A DNA stretch of 6,104 bases from Bacteroidales bacterium (GTDB lineage Bacteria > Bacteroidota > Bacteroidia > Bacteroidales > UBA7960): NCBI GenBank assembly GCA_007132395.1, contig SLOR01000339.1, positions 1-6,104 of the forward strand, in the 5' to 3' direction. Made by a program: the position numbers and the translations under genes. The notes beneath the pieces were generated by a model, which worked only from the letters and a program-made list of their open reading frames with translations, was not told where the DNA came from and made no database searches. Position 1 is the stretch's first letter, and each line of letters starts with the position of its first letter. Positions 1-4,864 of this stretch are shown one piece after another.

Positions 1-124
1 AAGTAAGCGGTAGGGGATTCGCTTTGAGCTTAACGGCATAAGCCGGTAGTGTTGAACAAAACATTGTGGTGGAAGTTATTAAGGGATAAATTTTAAGAGA
101 TACCATTTCTAATTTCTGCTCACA
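1..124. other. Left edge: unresolved gene end and leader of the SRPBCC gene
   Basis: No complete gene is visible here. On the plus strand all three frames close soon after the edge (stops at 4-6, 11-13 and 39-41), so a gene from the left on this strand would end at one of these. Frame 3 reads VSGRGFALSLTA, stops at 39-41, then continues with a coding-looking AGSVEQNIVVEVIKG up to a second stop at 87-89. The minus strand is open from an ATG at 106-104 out to the edge, but its translation does not look like a protein start I recognise. Bases 90-124 are AT-rich and form the leader of the next gene; I see no TAnnTTTG box in them. Confidence 0.3.
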
Positions 125-583
125 ATGCATCACCTGTATCGCACCCAGTTACTATCCTGCAGCCTTGAGGAGGCATGGAGGTTTTTTGTAAAACCCGAAA
201 ACCTGAAAGTGATTACGCCTGCCTTCATGGGGTTTGATATCCAGTCAGTAAGCGGGCCGCGCGAGTTGCACGCAGGCCAAATTATAAGCTATAAGGTAAA
301 ACCCTTGCTGGGAATACCGCTCAATTGGGTAACGGAGATTACCCACGTTACCGAACCTTGCTTTTTTGTGGATGAGCAACGATGGGGGCCCTTTCTTTTC
401 TGGCATCACAAGCATTACCTGGAAATGCTTCCCGACGGAGGAGTGCAGATGACCGATTCGGTACATTACAAAGTTTTCTATGGCCTTGCCGGGAATCTGC
501 TTAACAGGTGGATTGTGAAAAAAAAGCTGGATGCCATTTTTGATCATCGGCAAAAGGTTGTAGGAGGTATGTTTAACGGCTAG
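125..583 (+). CDS. SRPBCC (START-like) family ligand-binding protein
   Basis: This 152-residue protein has the size and pattern of a single SRPBCC/Bet v1-like domain, a helix-grip fold with a hydrophobic ligand pocket. It matches the bacterial group often labelled 'SRPBCC family protein' or, misleadingly, 'cell division inhibitor' (COG4276). Visible hallmarks are the opening amphipathic segment SLEEAWRFFVKPENLKVITP (13-32), the strands around GIPLNWVTEITHV (63-75), the block GPFLFWHHKHYLE (88-100), the strand MTDSVHYKV (109-117) and the closing helix KKLDAIFDHRQKVV (133-146). There is no signal peptide or membrane segment, so it is probably cytosolic. The ligand cannot be read from the sequence. 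The start at 125 lacks a Shine-Dalgarno site, and the gene ends in tandem stops TAG TAA. It stands alone and converges on the isomerase gene. Family assignment is firm; function is not. Confidence 0.88.
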   Translation: MHHLYRTQLLSCSLEEAWRFFVKPENLKVITPAFMGFDIQSVSGPRELHAGQIISYKVKPLLGIPLNWVTEITHVTEPCFFVDEQRWGPFLFWHHKHYLEMLPDGGVQMTDSVHYKVFYGLAGNLLNRWIVKKKLDAIFDHRQKVVGGMFNG

Positions 584-588
584 TAATA

Positions 589-644
589 CCGCTCAGCCTC
601 AATCCCGAATCCTTTCAGTCTCGGGACTTCGCTCCGCTCAGCCT
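589..644. repeat. Intergenic 11-bp direct repeat flanking a small hairpin
   Basis: Between the two convergent genes, CCGCTCAGCCT occurs at 589-599 and again at 634-644. Between the copies, TCCCGA (603-608) can pair with TCGGGA (621-626) across a 12-base loop. The last base of the second copy is also the last base of the isomerase stop codon. There is no T-run after the hairpin, so it is a poor intrinsic terminator. I infer it is either a weak 3'-end structure or a copy of a dispersed intergenic repeat of the kind common in Bacteroidota genomes. Confidence 0.45.
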
Positions 645-1618
645 TAGCCTATATACGTCTCCACTATTTTGCAGTGTCCTTGTGGGGTAAGCCGTATGTT
701 TTTCAGGTCGGCAGGAATAAGGGCTACCTCGCCTGCCTGCAATACTTCCACGCCGTCGGAAAAGGTAATTAGGCTGTTTCCTTCTATGCAGCTGTATAAA
801 ACAAAGGAGTCCAGAAAGCTGTAGTCAATTTCTCTTTCAAGGGTAAAATCCAGCAGACGGGAGGTGAAGTGGGGAGACTTTATCAGTTCCACGGGTTGGT
901 TCTCCTGAGCTTGCCAGGTAGTTTTATAATTGTCGTATTTCTTAAAATCCAGCACTTCCAGGGCCTGTTCTGTATGCAGTTCGCGGGTATTTCCCGATTC
1001 ATCTTTTCTGTCCCAGTCATAAACCCGGTAGGTGATATCTGAACTCTGCTGAATTTCCAGCAGGGTTATCCCCCCGCCAATGGCGTGGATGCGACCGGCC
1101 GGTATAAAATACACATCCCCTTTTCGGGCTATTTCAGTATTAAGAATCTCTTTTAATCGCCCGTTGTTCAAATGTTCCAGGTATTCTTCCCTGCTCACCT
1201 CTTTGTTGAACCCGGTAATGATTTCAGCATCGGGTGTGGCATCCAGTACCACCCACATTTCCGTTTTACCCTGCGAATGGTGATGTTTTTTTGCATAGAT
1301 ATCGTCGGGATGTACCTGTATGGAAAGATAGCTTTGGGTATCCAGCAGTTTGATTAACAAGGGAAAGTCTGTGCCATAGCGTTCAAATACCTTTTCTCCC
1401 ACCAAATCGCCCATGTATATTTCAATGATTTCCTGCAGGTTGTTGCCGGCCAGGAAACCATTGTTCACTTCTGAGATGTTGCCCGGCACTCCTGAGAGTT
1501 CCCACGACTCGCCACAATTGGGAAGTGGGGAAAAGTCCTTGTGAAAAAGTTCCTTTAAGCGGGTACCGCCCCAGATTTTGTCTTTGAAGATGGGGGCGAA
1601 TTTGAGAGGATATAACAT
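644..1618 (-). CDS. manA: Mannose-6-phosphate isomerase, class I
   Basis: The enzyme interconverts mannose 6-phosphate and fructose 6-phosphate, linking central sugar metabolism to GDP-mannose and cell-surface glycans. The 324 residues match the short bacterial class I form, a zinc-dependent double cupin. Family motifs appear in order: KIWGG (14-18), GESWELSG (36-43), SIQVHPDD (99-106), GKTEMW (117-122), PAGRIHAIGGG (173-183) and TYRVYDWDR (196-204). By family knowledge the zinc ligands should be Q101, H103, E120 and H178, and R198 the catalytic arginine; all are present. The C-terminal third (about 245-324) is the second cupin-like domain. No signal peptide is seen, so it is cytosolic. The start is the first ATG before the KFAPIFKDKIWGG opening. 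A ten-base A/T run lies just upstream (1624-1633) and a terminator-like hairpin separates the gene from its upstream neighbour, so it probably has its own promoter. That promoter is not clear: the nearest match, TATTTTTT, lacks the final G. Confidence 0.95.
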   Translation of the reverse strand: MLYPLKFAPIFKDKIWGGTRLKELFHKDFSPLPNCGESWELSGVPGNISEVNNGFLAGNNLQEIIEIYMGDLVGEKVFERYGTDFPLLIKLLDTQSYLSIQVHPDDIYAKKHHHSQGKTEMWVVLDATPDAEIITGFNKEVSREEYLEHLNNGRLKEILNTEIARKGDVYFIPAGRIHAIGGGITLLEIQQSSDITYRVYDWDRKDESGNTRELHTEQALEVLDFKKYDNYKTTWQAQENQPVELIKSPHFTSRLLDFTLEREIDYSFLDSFVLYSCIEGNSLITFSDGVEVLQAGEVALIPADLKNIRLTPQGHCKIVETYIG

Positions 1619-1664
1619 GATTTAAAAAAAAAATAGTGTAAAACCGAAGGCACAGAAAACAGAA

Positions 1665-1695
1665 GAAGTGAGGGTTGCCTATGAACCCTCACTTC
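1665..1695 (-). terminator. 12-bp perfect hairpin after the acidic protein gene
   Basis: GAAGTGAGGGTT (1665-1676) pairs perfectly with AACCCTCACTTC (1684-1695) around a 7-base loop. The hairpin begins 22 bases beyond the stop codon of the 1718-2182 gene. On the minus strand it is followed by TTCTGTTTTCTG, a U-rich but interrupted tail. It most likely ends that transcript and insulates the isomerase gene. The interrupted U-tract leaves room for it being mainly an mRNA-stabilising 3' structure. Confidence 0.7.
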
Positions 1696-1717
1696 CTGTA
1701 TTTTGGGAAAGAAAATA

Positions 1718-2182
1718 TTATTTGGGCCAGTGGGCTTCGTCTGTTTCAAGGTCAATCAAAACGCCCCAGCTTACACTGATGAGATTGTCCTCTTCAAAGT
1801 AAAAGTCAATAACAGCATCACTAAAGGAAACCCTTCTTTCACCCCATTCTTCATCTTCGGTATCCAGCTCTTTAAATCCGTTGGCCTGCATGAGTTCAAC
1901 CACCTGTTTTTCGTTAAGGTCAAAAATGTTTTTCCCGAAAAGAATTGCTTCGTCATTATCAGTTTCAAAGCAGGTGCATTTGTTGTTCATGTCATTTTCA
2001 AAGAATACGGTATGGCCTTCATCCCAGTAGTTCCATACTTCTGCGTTCGATTCATCGGCTTCGCCGGGAAGGTCTTCGATTTCCTGTGGTTCACCCATGT
2101 AGTTTTCTACATCGGAAGGATCGGCACCAAACTTCAATTCTCCAAAGCCAATCAGGGGCTTAATCTCTATTTTGTTACTCAT
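1718..2182 (-). CDS. Highly acidic cytosolic protein of unknown function
   Basis: I do not recognise a named family. The 154-residue product has no signal peptide or membrane segment. It is strikingly acidic: about 40 Asp/Glu against about 10 Lys/Arg. It appears to hold two similar halves. The first has LKFGADPSDVENYMG (16-30), then an acidic stretch, then HTVFFENDMNNKCTCF (57-72). The second has ILFGKNIFDLNEKQ (80-93), VVELMQANGFKELDTEDE (94-111), then VIDFYFEEDNLISVSW (124-139). Each runs roughly as 'FG, helix, acidic turn, two strands', which suggests a tandem alpha/beta repeat. The reading frame is preferred over the opposite-strand ORF because of its codon pattern, its upstream -7 box and the downstream hairpin. 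It stands apart from its neighbours by 99 and 92 bases. A role as a small binding or inhibitor-type protein is possible but is only inference. Confidence 0.8.
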   Translation of the reverse strand: MSNKIEIKPLIGFGELKFGADPSDVENYMGEPQEIEDLPGEADESNAEVWNYWDEGHTVFFENDMNNKCTCFETDNDEAILFGKNIFDLNEKQVVELMQANGFKELDTEDEEWGERRVSFSDAVIDFYFEEDNLISVSWGVLIDLETDEAHWPK

Positions 2183-2213
2183 GGCTTAATTATTTAATGA
2201 TGGTTTTGTTAAA

Positions 2214-2236
2214 CAAACCTACGTATTTTTTGTCAA
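2214..2236 (-). promoter_or_regulatory. Candidate Bacteroidota promoter for the acidic protein gene
   Basis: Read on the minus strand, TAGGTTTG (2221-2214) matches the TAnnTTTG -7 consensus exactly, 31 bases before the ATG at 2182. The nearest TTG, within TTGACA (2236-2231), leaves only 12 bases between the elements. That is shorter than the usual gap of about 19, so the -33 part is weak. The surrounding sequence is AT-rich. This supports separate transcription of the 1718-2182 gene rather than readthrough from the dehydrogenase. Confidence 0.5.
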
Positions 2237-2274
2237 TGAAAGGTGTATTTTTTCGGCTTTTTTATCATTGGATT

Positions 2275-3093
2275 TTATTTGCCGAAAGGAGCATCAGGCT
2301 CTTTGGCCATATGGTTGTAAACCAACCTGTCGGTGAGGGCAGGAAAAAGCTTGTTGAGCCACACGGTAAGCTTGCCCTGCCGGGTAAGGATAAGGGTGCG
2401 CTTCCTTTTGTCAACTGCCCTGAGAATGTGCTGTGCCACTTGCTGAGCACTCATCATGGAGCCCTCATCACGGGGCGATTCCCCCTGTGCACTTCCATCG
2501 GCGGCCAGCGCTGTTTTACGAATATTGGAAGCGGTGAAGCCGGGGCAGGCCACCAGTACATGCAGTCCTTTGTGCAGGTTTTCGGTACGCAGGGCTTCCA
2601 GGAAACCGTGCATGGCAAACTTGGAAGCGGAATATCCGGTACGGCCCGGTAAGCCGCGGAAGCCTGCAATGGACGATACTCCGGTAACACTTCCCCTGCT
2701 TTTGAGCAAGTGGGGCAGGGCATGCCAGGTGGTGTAAACCGTACCCCAGAAATTTACCTCCATGAGTTTTCGGATTACATCCAGGTCCAGATCCGAGAAC
2801 AATGCACGCATGCTTATACCTGCATTGTTGATGAGTACATCAATTTGACCGAAAGTATTAATAGCTTCTTCAACCAGTTGCCTGCAATCGTTTTCTTCGG
2901 AAACATCGGCCTTAACTATCAGGTAGCGGTCGGCAGGCCAGCTGAGCTCCTGCGCCATTTGTTGCATGGGTTCAGTGCGGCGCGCGGCCAGCACTACGCG
3001 CATACCTTGTTGCATGGCTTCCCGGGCCAGCGCCTGCCCTATACCCGAGGAGGCTCCCGTAACAATGATTACTTTATCCTTAAGATTACGCAT
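2275..3093 (-). CDS. SDR-family NADP(H)-type oxidoreductase, DHRS7B-like
   Basis: This is a 272-residue classical short-chain dehydrogenase/reductase. It has the cofactor motif TGASSGIG (12-19), NNAG (89-92), the structural Asn N114, catalytic S141 in GVSSIAG, and Y154/K158 in YSASK, followed by PGF (184-186). After the second strand it has AARR (36-39); a basic pair here usually means NADP(H) rather than NAD(H). The tail from PGFTASNIRKTALAADGS onward, with a G-S-M-M segment and a C-terminal helix near LFPALTDRLVYN (249-260), resembles the DHRS7B-type branch by eye. The substrate, probably a lipid or carbonyl compound, cannot be deduced. There is no N-terminal anchor. The first ATG of the frame lies just before the beta-strand KVIIVTG, the normal place for this family. 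No clear terminator follows it. Fold and catalytic assignment are firm; specificity is open. Confidence 0.92.
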   Translation of the reverse strand: MRNLKDKVIIVTGASSGIGQALAREAMQQGMRVVLAARRTEPMQQMAQELSWPADRYLIVKADVSEENDCRQLVEEAINTFGQIDVLINNAGISMRALFSDLDLDVIRKLMEVNFWGTVYTTWHALPHLLKSRGSVTGVSSIAGFRGLPGRTGYSASKFAMHGFLEALRTENLHKGLHVLVACPGFTASNIRKTALAADGSAQGESPRDEGSMMSAQQVAQHILRAVDKRKRTLILTRQGKLTVWLNKLFPALTDRLVYNHMAKEPDAPFGK

Positions 3094-3169
3094 GTATCTA
3101 GCTTAAAAGTTTATTTTTGCCTTTTGTTTTGAGTTTACAGCAAGCCAATGATGGCTGTGAAAACCGATG

Positions 3170-3177
3170 CAAATATA
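3170..3177 (-). promoter_or_regulatory. Candidate -7 element for the SDR gene
   Basis: On the minus strand, TATATTTG (3177-3170) is an exact TAnnTTTG match, 76 bases upstream of the ATG at 3093. A TTTG lies at 3205-3202, giving a 24-base gap, longer than the usual 19 or so. The left arm of the inverted repeat at 3204-3260 overlaps this upstream element, so a protein bound there could affect the promoter. Confidence 0.5.
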
Positions 3178-3203
3178 AAGCACTTTAATGTAAATACGAT
3201 TCA

Positions 3204-3260
3204 AACTTGCATGAACACCGAGCGCTCAAAAGGAAAAGAATAACCTCACTCATGCAAGTT
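3204..3260. repeat. 11-bp inverted repeat in the divergent intergenic region
   Basis: AACTTGCATGA (3204-3214) is repeated in perfect inverted form as TCATGCAAGTT (3250-3260), 35 bases apart. Between the arms lies the 8-base palindrome GAGCGCTC (3220-3227). The element sits between the start codons of the divergent dehydrogenase and GNAT-like genes. It could be a pair of operator half-sites or a long hairpin in the leader of the plus-strand transcript. There is no T-run after it, so it is not a good terminator. I see no clear TAnnTTTG box for the 3303 gene. Confidence 0.5.
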
Positions 3261-3302
3261 CCATCTAAACAATTATATAAACACATTTTATTCTGATGAA
3301 TC

Positions 3303-4469
3303 ATGTACATTCAGGAAGTTAAGGATAAAAAGCAGGTGCAGGATTTCTTGCAGGTTCCGCACACGATTTACAAAGAGTATTCCAACTGGATACCCCATCT
3401 TGAAAATGATATTGAAGCGGTTTTCGATCCTGCCAAAAACAAGTTTTTTGCCGTGGGTGAAGCTACCCGGTGGGTGTTGTACAACAACGATAACATCGCC
3501 ATCGGGCGTGTGGCAGCCTTTATTAACAGGCAGCTCGCCTTCACTTACGAGCACCCTGTTGGAGGGATGGGCTTTTTTGAATCTGTTAACGATAAAGATG
3601 CTGCATTCCTCCTGTTCGACACGGCAAAGCAGTGGTTGGAAGAAAGAGACATGCACGCCATGGACGGCCCTGTAAATTTTGGGGAAAAAGATAAGTTCTG
3701 GGGTTTGCTGGTGGACGGCTTTCATACTCCCCCTCCCTACCAGCTCAATTATAACCCGCCTTACTATCAGGCCCTTTTTGAAGCTTACGGGTTTCAGAAT
3801 TATTATGAGCAATATGTGTATGGGCTGGATAGCGACACCCAGGTGCCTCCTCTGGTACATCGCAATTTCGATCGGCTTACAAAAACCCATGGATACCATT
3901 TCTGCACCATGGATATGAAGCAGCCAGAAAAGTTCGCCTTCGATTTTATGACCATTTACAATGAAGCCTGGCGCGATGTGCATAAGCACTTTAAACCCAT
4001 GACAATAGAAGAGGCCCGTCAGATTTTTGAAAGCATGAAGGCCGTGCTGGACCCCGCTCTGGTTGTTTTTGCCTATCATAACGACAGGCCCATTGCAACC
4101 TTTGTGGGTATACCGGAACTAAATGAGATATTTCGCTTTGTAAACGGGAAACTTAATCTGATAGGAAAACTAAAGTTTTTGTACCACAAACACCGGAAGA
4201 CCATTAAAACAGTTTATGGTATTGTGTTTGGCATCGTGCCTGAATATCGCAACAAAGGAGTGGAAAGCGGACTGATCCTTACCGTTCAGAAGTCGGTGAT
4301 GGCTAAAAAAACTTATAGCGATATGTACATTGCCTGGATAGGTGATTTTAATCCCAAAATGATACGCATCGTAGAAATACTCACAAAGAAAAAAGTATTT
4401 ACCCTGGTTACTTACAGAAAGATGTTTAAGGAGGAGTATACTTTTTCACGGCATCCTGTAATTGATTAA
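3303..4469 (+). CDS. Two-domain GNAT-like acyltransferase family protein
   Basis: The 388-residue product fits the conserved bacterial family usually labelled 'GNAT family N-acetyltransferase' or YghO-like, built from two acyl-CoA N-acyltransferase-like domains. The first (about 1-165) includes IAIGRVAAFINRQ (65-77), VGGMGFFES (86-94) and the family signature GPVNFGEKDKFWGLLVDGF (122-140), ending with YNPPYY (150-155). The second (about 170-375) includes a strand at VVFAYHNDRPIATFVGIPEL (254-272), then GIVPEYRNKGVESGL (310-324). In that segment R316-N-K-G-V-E321 stands where GNAT enzymes carry their acetyl-CoA-binding Q/RxxGxG/A loop. No signal peptide or membrane span is seen. An in-frame TGA at 3297-3299 just upstream makes the ATG at 3303 the earliest possible start. 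Substrate and even catalytic activity are unproven. It reads away from the dehydrogenase, and no terminator lies before the tRNA promoter downstream. Confidence 0.82.
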   Translation: MYIQEVKDKKQVQDFLQVPHTIYKEYSNWIPHLENDIEAVFDPAKNKFFAVGEATRWVLYNNDNIAIGRVAAFINRQLAFTYEHPVGGMGFFESVNDKDAAFLLFDTAKQWLEERDMHAMDGPVNFGEKDKFWGLLVDGFHTPPPYQLNYNPPYYQALFEAYGFQNYYEQYVYGLDSDTQVPPLVHRNFDRLTKTHGYHFCTMDMKQPEKFAFDFMTIYNEAWRDVHKHFKPMTIEEARQIFESMKAVLDPALVVFAYHNDRPIATFVGIPELNEIFRFVNGKLNLIGKLKFLYHKHRKTIKTVYGIVFGIVPEYRNKGVESGLILTVQKSVMAKKTYSDMYIAWIGDFNPKMIRIVEILTKKKVFTLVTYRKMFKEEYTFSRHPVID

Positions 4470-4533
4470 TTGTTGAAATCATGACTGTTAGCCATAAGGA
4501 GCAAAGTTTCTTCAGAAAAAAGTGTTATTTATT

Positions 4534-4564
4534 TTTGGATATTACAGATTAGAACGTACCTTTG
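4534..4564 (+). promoter_or_regulatory. Bacteroidota-type promoter of the tRNA-Lys pair
   Basis: TTTG (4534-4537) and TACCTTTG (4557-4564) match the -33 and -7 elements used by the primary sigma factor of Bacteroidota, with the expected 19-base gap. Transcription should start near 4569-4572, about 45 bases before the first tRNA. It is the best-formed promoter in the window, as expected for a stable RNA gene. Confidence 0.78.
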
Positions 4565-4571
4565 CACTCTC

Positions 4572-4600
4572 AAAAATCAGAGGCTGGTTCTCTGATTTTT
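4572..4600 (+). terminator. Terminator-like hairpin at the start of the tRNA leader
   Basis: AAAAATCAGAG (4572-4582) pairs perfectly with CTCTGATTTTT (4590-4600) around the 7-base loop GCTGGTT, and CTTTG follows. The position is odd: it begins at or next to the predicted start site of the tRNA promoter, so it would form the very 5' end of that transcript. It may end readthrough from the GNAT-like gene, act as an early attenuator, or protect or guide processing of the leader. Confidence 0.6.
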
Positions 4601-4615
4601 CTTTGAAATGCAAAT

Positions 4616-4693
4616 TGACTTGGTAGCTCAGTTGGTAGAGCACATCCCTTTTAAGGATGGGGTCCTGGGTTCGAGCCCCAGCCAAGTCACAAA
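4616..4693 (+). repeat. 78-bp exact direct repeat, copy 1 (tRNA-Lys unit)
   Basis: This stretch is identical to 4713-4790. It covers the whole tRNA plus one base before and four bases after, and the period is 97 bases. The 19 bases between the copies (4694-4712) are unrelated to either flank, so the match is limited to the tRNA itself. Confidence 0.9.
4617..4689 (+). tRNA. tRNA-Lys(UUU), copy 1
   Basis: A complete 73-base cloverleaf. The acceptor stem is GACTTGG (4617-4623) with CCAAGTC (4682-4688), and A4689 is the discriminator. The D arm is GCTC/GAGC with the loop AGTTGGTA. The anticodon stem is CATCC/GGATG with the loop CTTTTAA, so TTT at 4650-4652 reads AAA and AAG lysine codons. The variable loop is GGGTC, and the T arm is CTGGG/CCCAG with TTCGAGC. 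All four stems pair fully by Watson-Crick rules. The CCA end is not encoded (CAA follows the discriminator) and must be added enzymatically. It is transcribed with the second copy from the promoter at 4534-4564. Confidence 0.98.
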
Positions 4694-4712
4694 GGTAATT
4701 AATGATTGAGGA

Positions 4713-4790
4713 TGACTTGGTAGCTCAGTTGGTAGAGCACATCCCTTTTAAGGATGGGGTCCTGGGTTCGAGCCCCAGCCAAGTCACAAA
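4713..4790 (+). repeat. 78-bp exact direct repeat, copy 2 (tRNA-Lys unit)
   Basis: Second copy of the repeat at 4616-4693. Its last bases run straight into the A-run of the terminator stem. Confidence 0.9.
4714..4786 (+). tRNA. tRNA-Lys(UUU), copy 2
   Basis: Identical to the first copy in all 73 bases, with the anticodon TTT at 4747-4749 and no encoded CCA. Only 24 bases separate the two genes. They hold no promoter box or terminator, so both tRNAs must come from one precursor cut by the usual tRNA-processing enzymes. Complete identity suggests a recent duplication or continuing gene conversion. Confidence 0.98.
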
Positions 4791-4825
4791 AAAAACAGCT
4801 TCGTATTGCACGGAGCTGTTTTTTT
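4789..4825. terminator. Bidirectional intrinsic terminator between tRNA-Lys and ald
   Basis: Bases 4789-4804 pair with 4810-4825 to form a 16-bp stem with one G-U wobble (T4801 with G4813) and the 5-base loop ATTGC. A-runs on the left and T-runs on the right give a U-tail in both reading directions. It therefore can end the tRNA transcript on the plus strand and the alanine dehydrogenase-like transcript on the minus strand, whose stop codon lies 40 bases away. Confidence 0.88.
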
Positions 4826-4864
4826 ATGCAGGTTTTGTAAATCGGCGATTTGTGTTTGGGTAGC

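Noticed and set aside
1..106. Minus-strand open frame from an ATG at 106 to the left edge
   Set aside because: At 35 codons and without a recognisable N-terminus or promoter, it is not enough to call a divergent gene.
1624..1635. TATTTTTT (minus strand) as the manA promoter
   Set aside because: It misses the final G of TAnnTTTG, lies in a homopolymer run, and would put the start site almost at the ATG.
1703..2197. A 164-codon open frame on the plus strand
   Set aside because: It mirrors the acidic protein gene. Its Phe/Val/Ile-rich composition is what the complement of Glu/Asp/Lys codons yields, and it runs through the terminator-side region and promoter of the minus-strand gene.
3112..3119. 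TATTTTTG on the plus strand as a promoter for the GNAT-like gene
   Set aside because: It fits the -7 consensus but has no upstream TTTG at a suitable distance and lies about 180 bases from the start codon in AT-rich DNA, so chance is likely.
2197..3132. Several plus-strand open frames (2197-2652, 2456-2737, 2710-3132)
   Set aside because: All lie opposite the dehydrogenase gene with its intact catalytic motifs.
3288..4079. A 263-codon open frame on the minus strand
   Set aside because: It lies opposite the GNAT-like gene, whose family motifs and codon pattern are clear. The antisense translation has no recognisable domain.
4616..4790. tRNA repeat as a CRISPR array or an integration (att) scar
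   Set aside because: There are only two copies, both are full functional tRNAs, the spacer is 19 bases, and no cas, integrase or foreign gene lies nearby.
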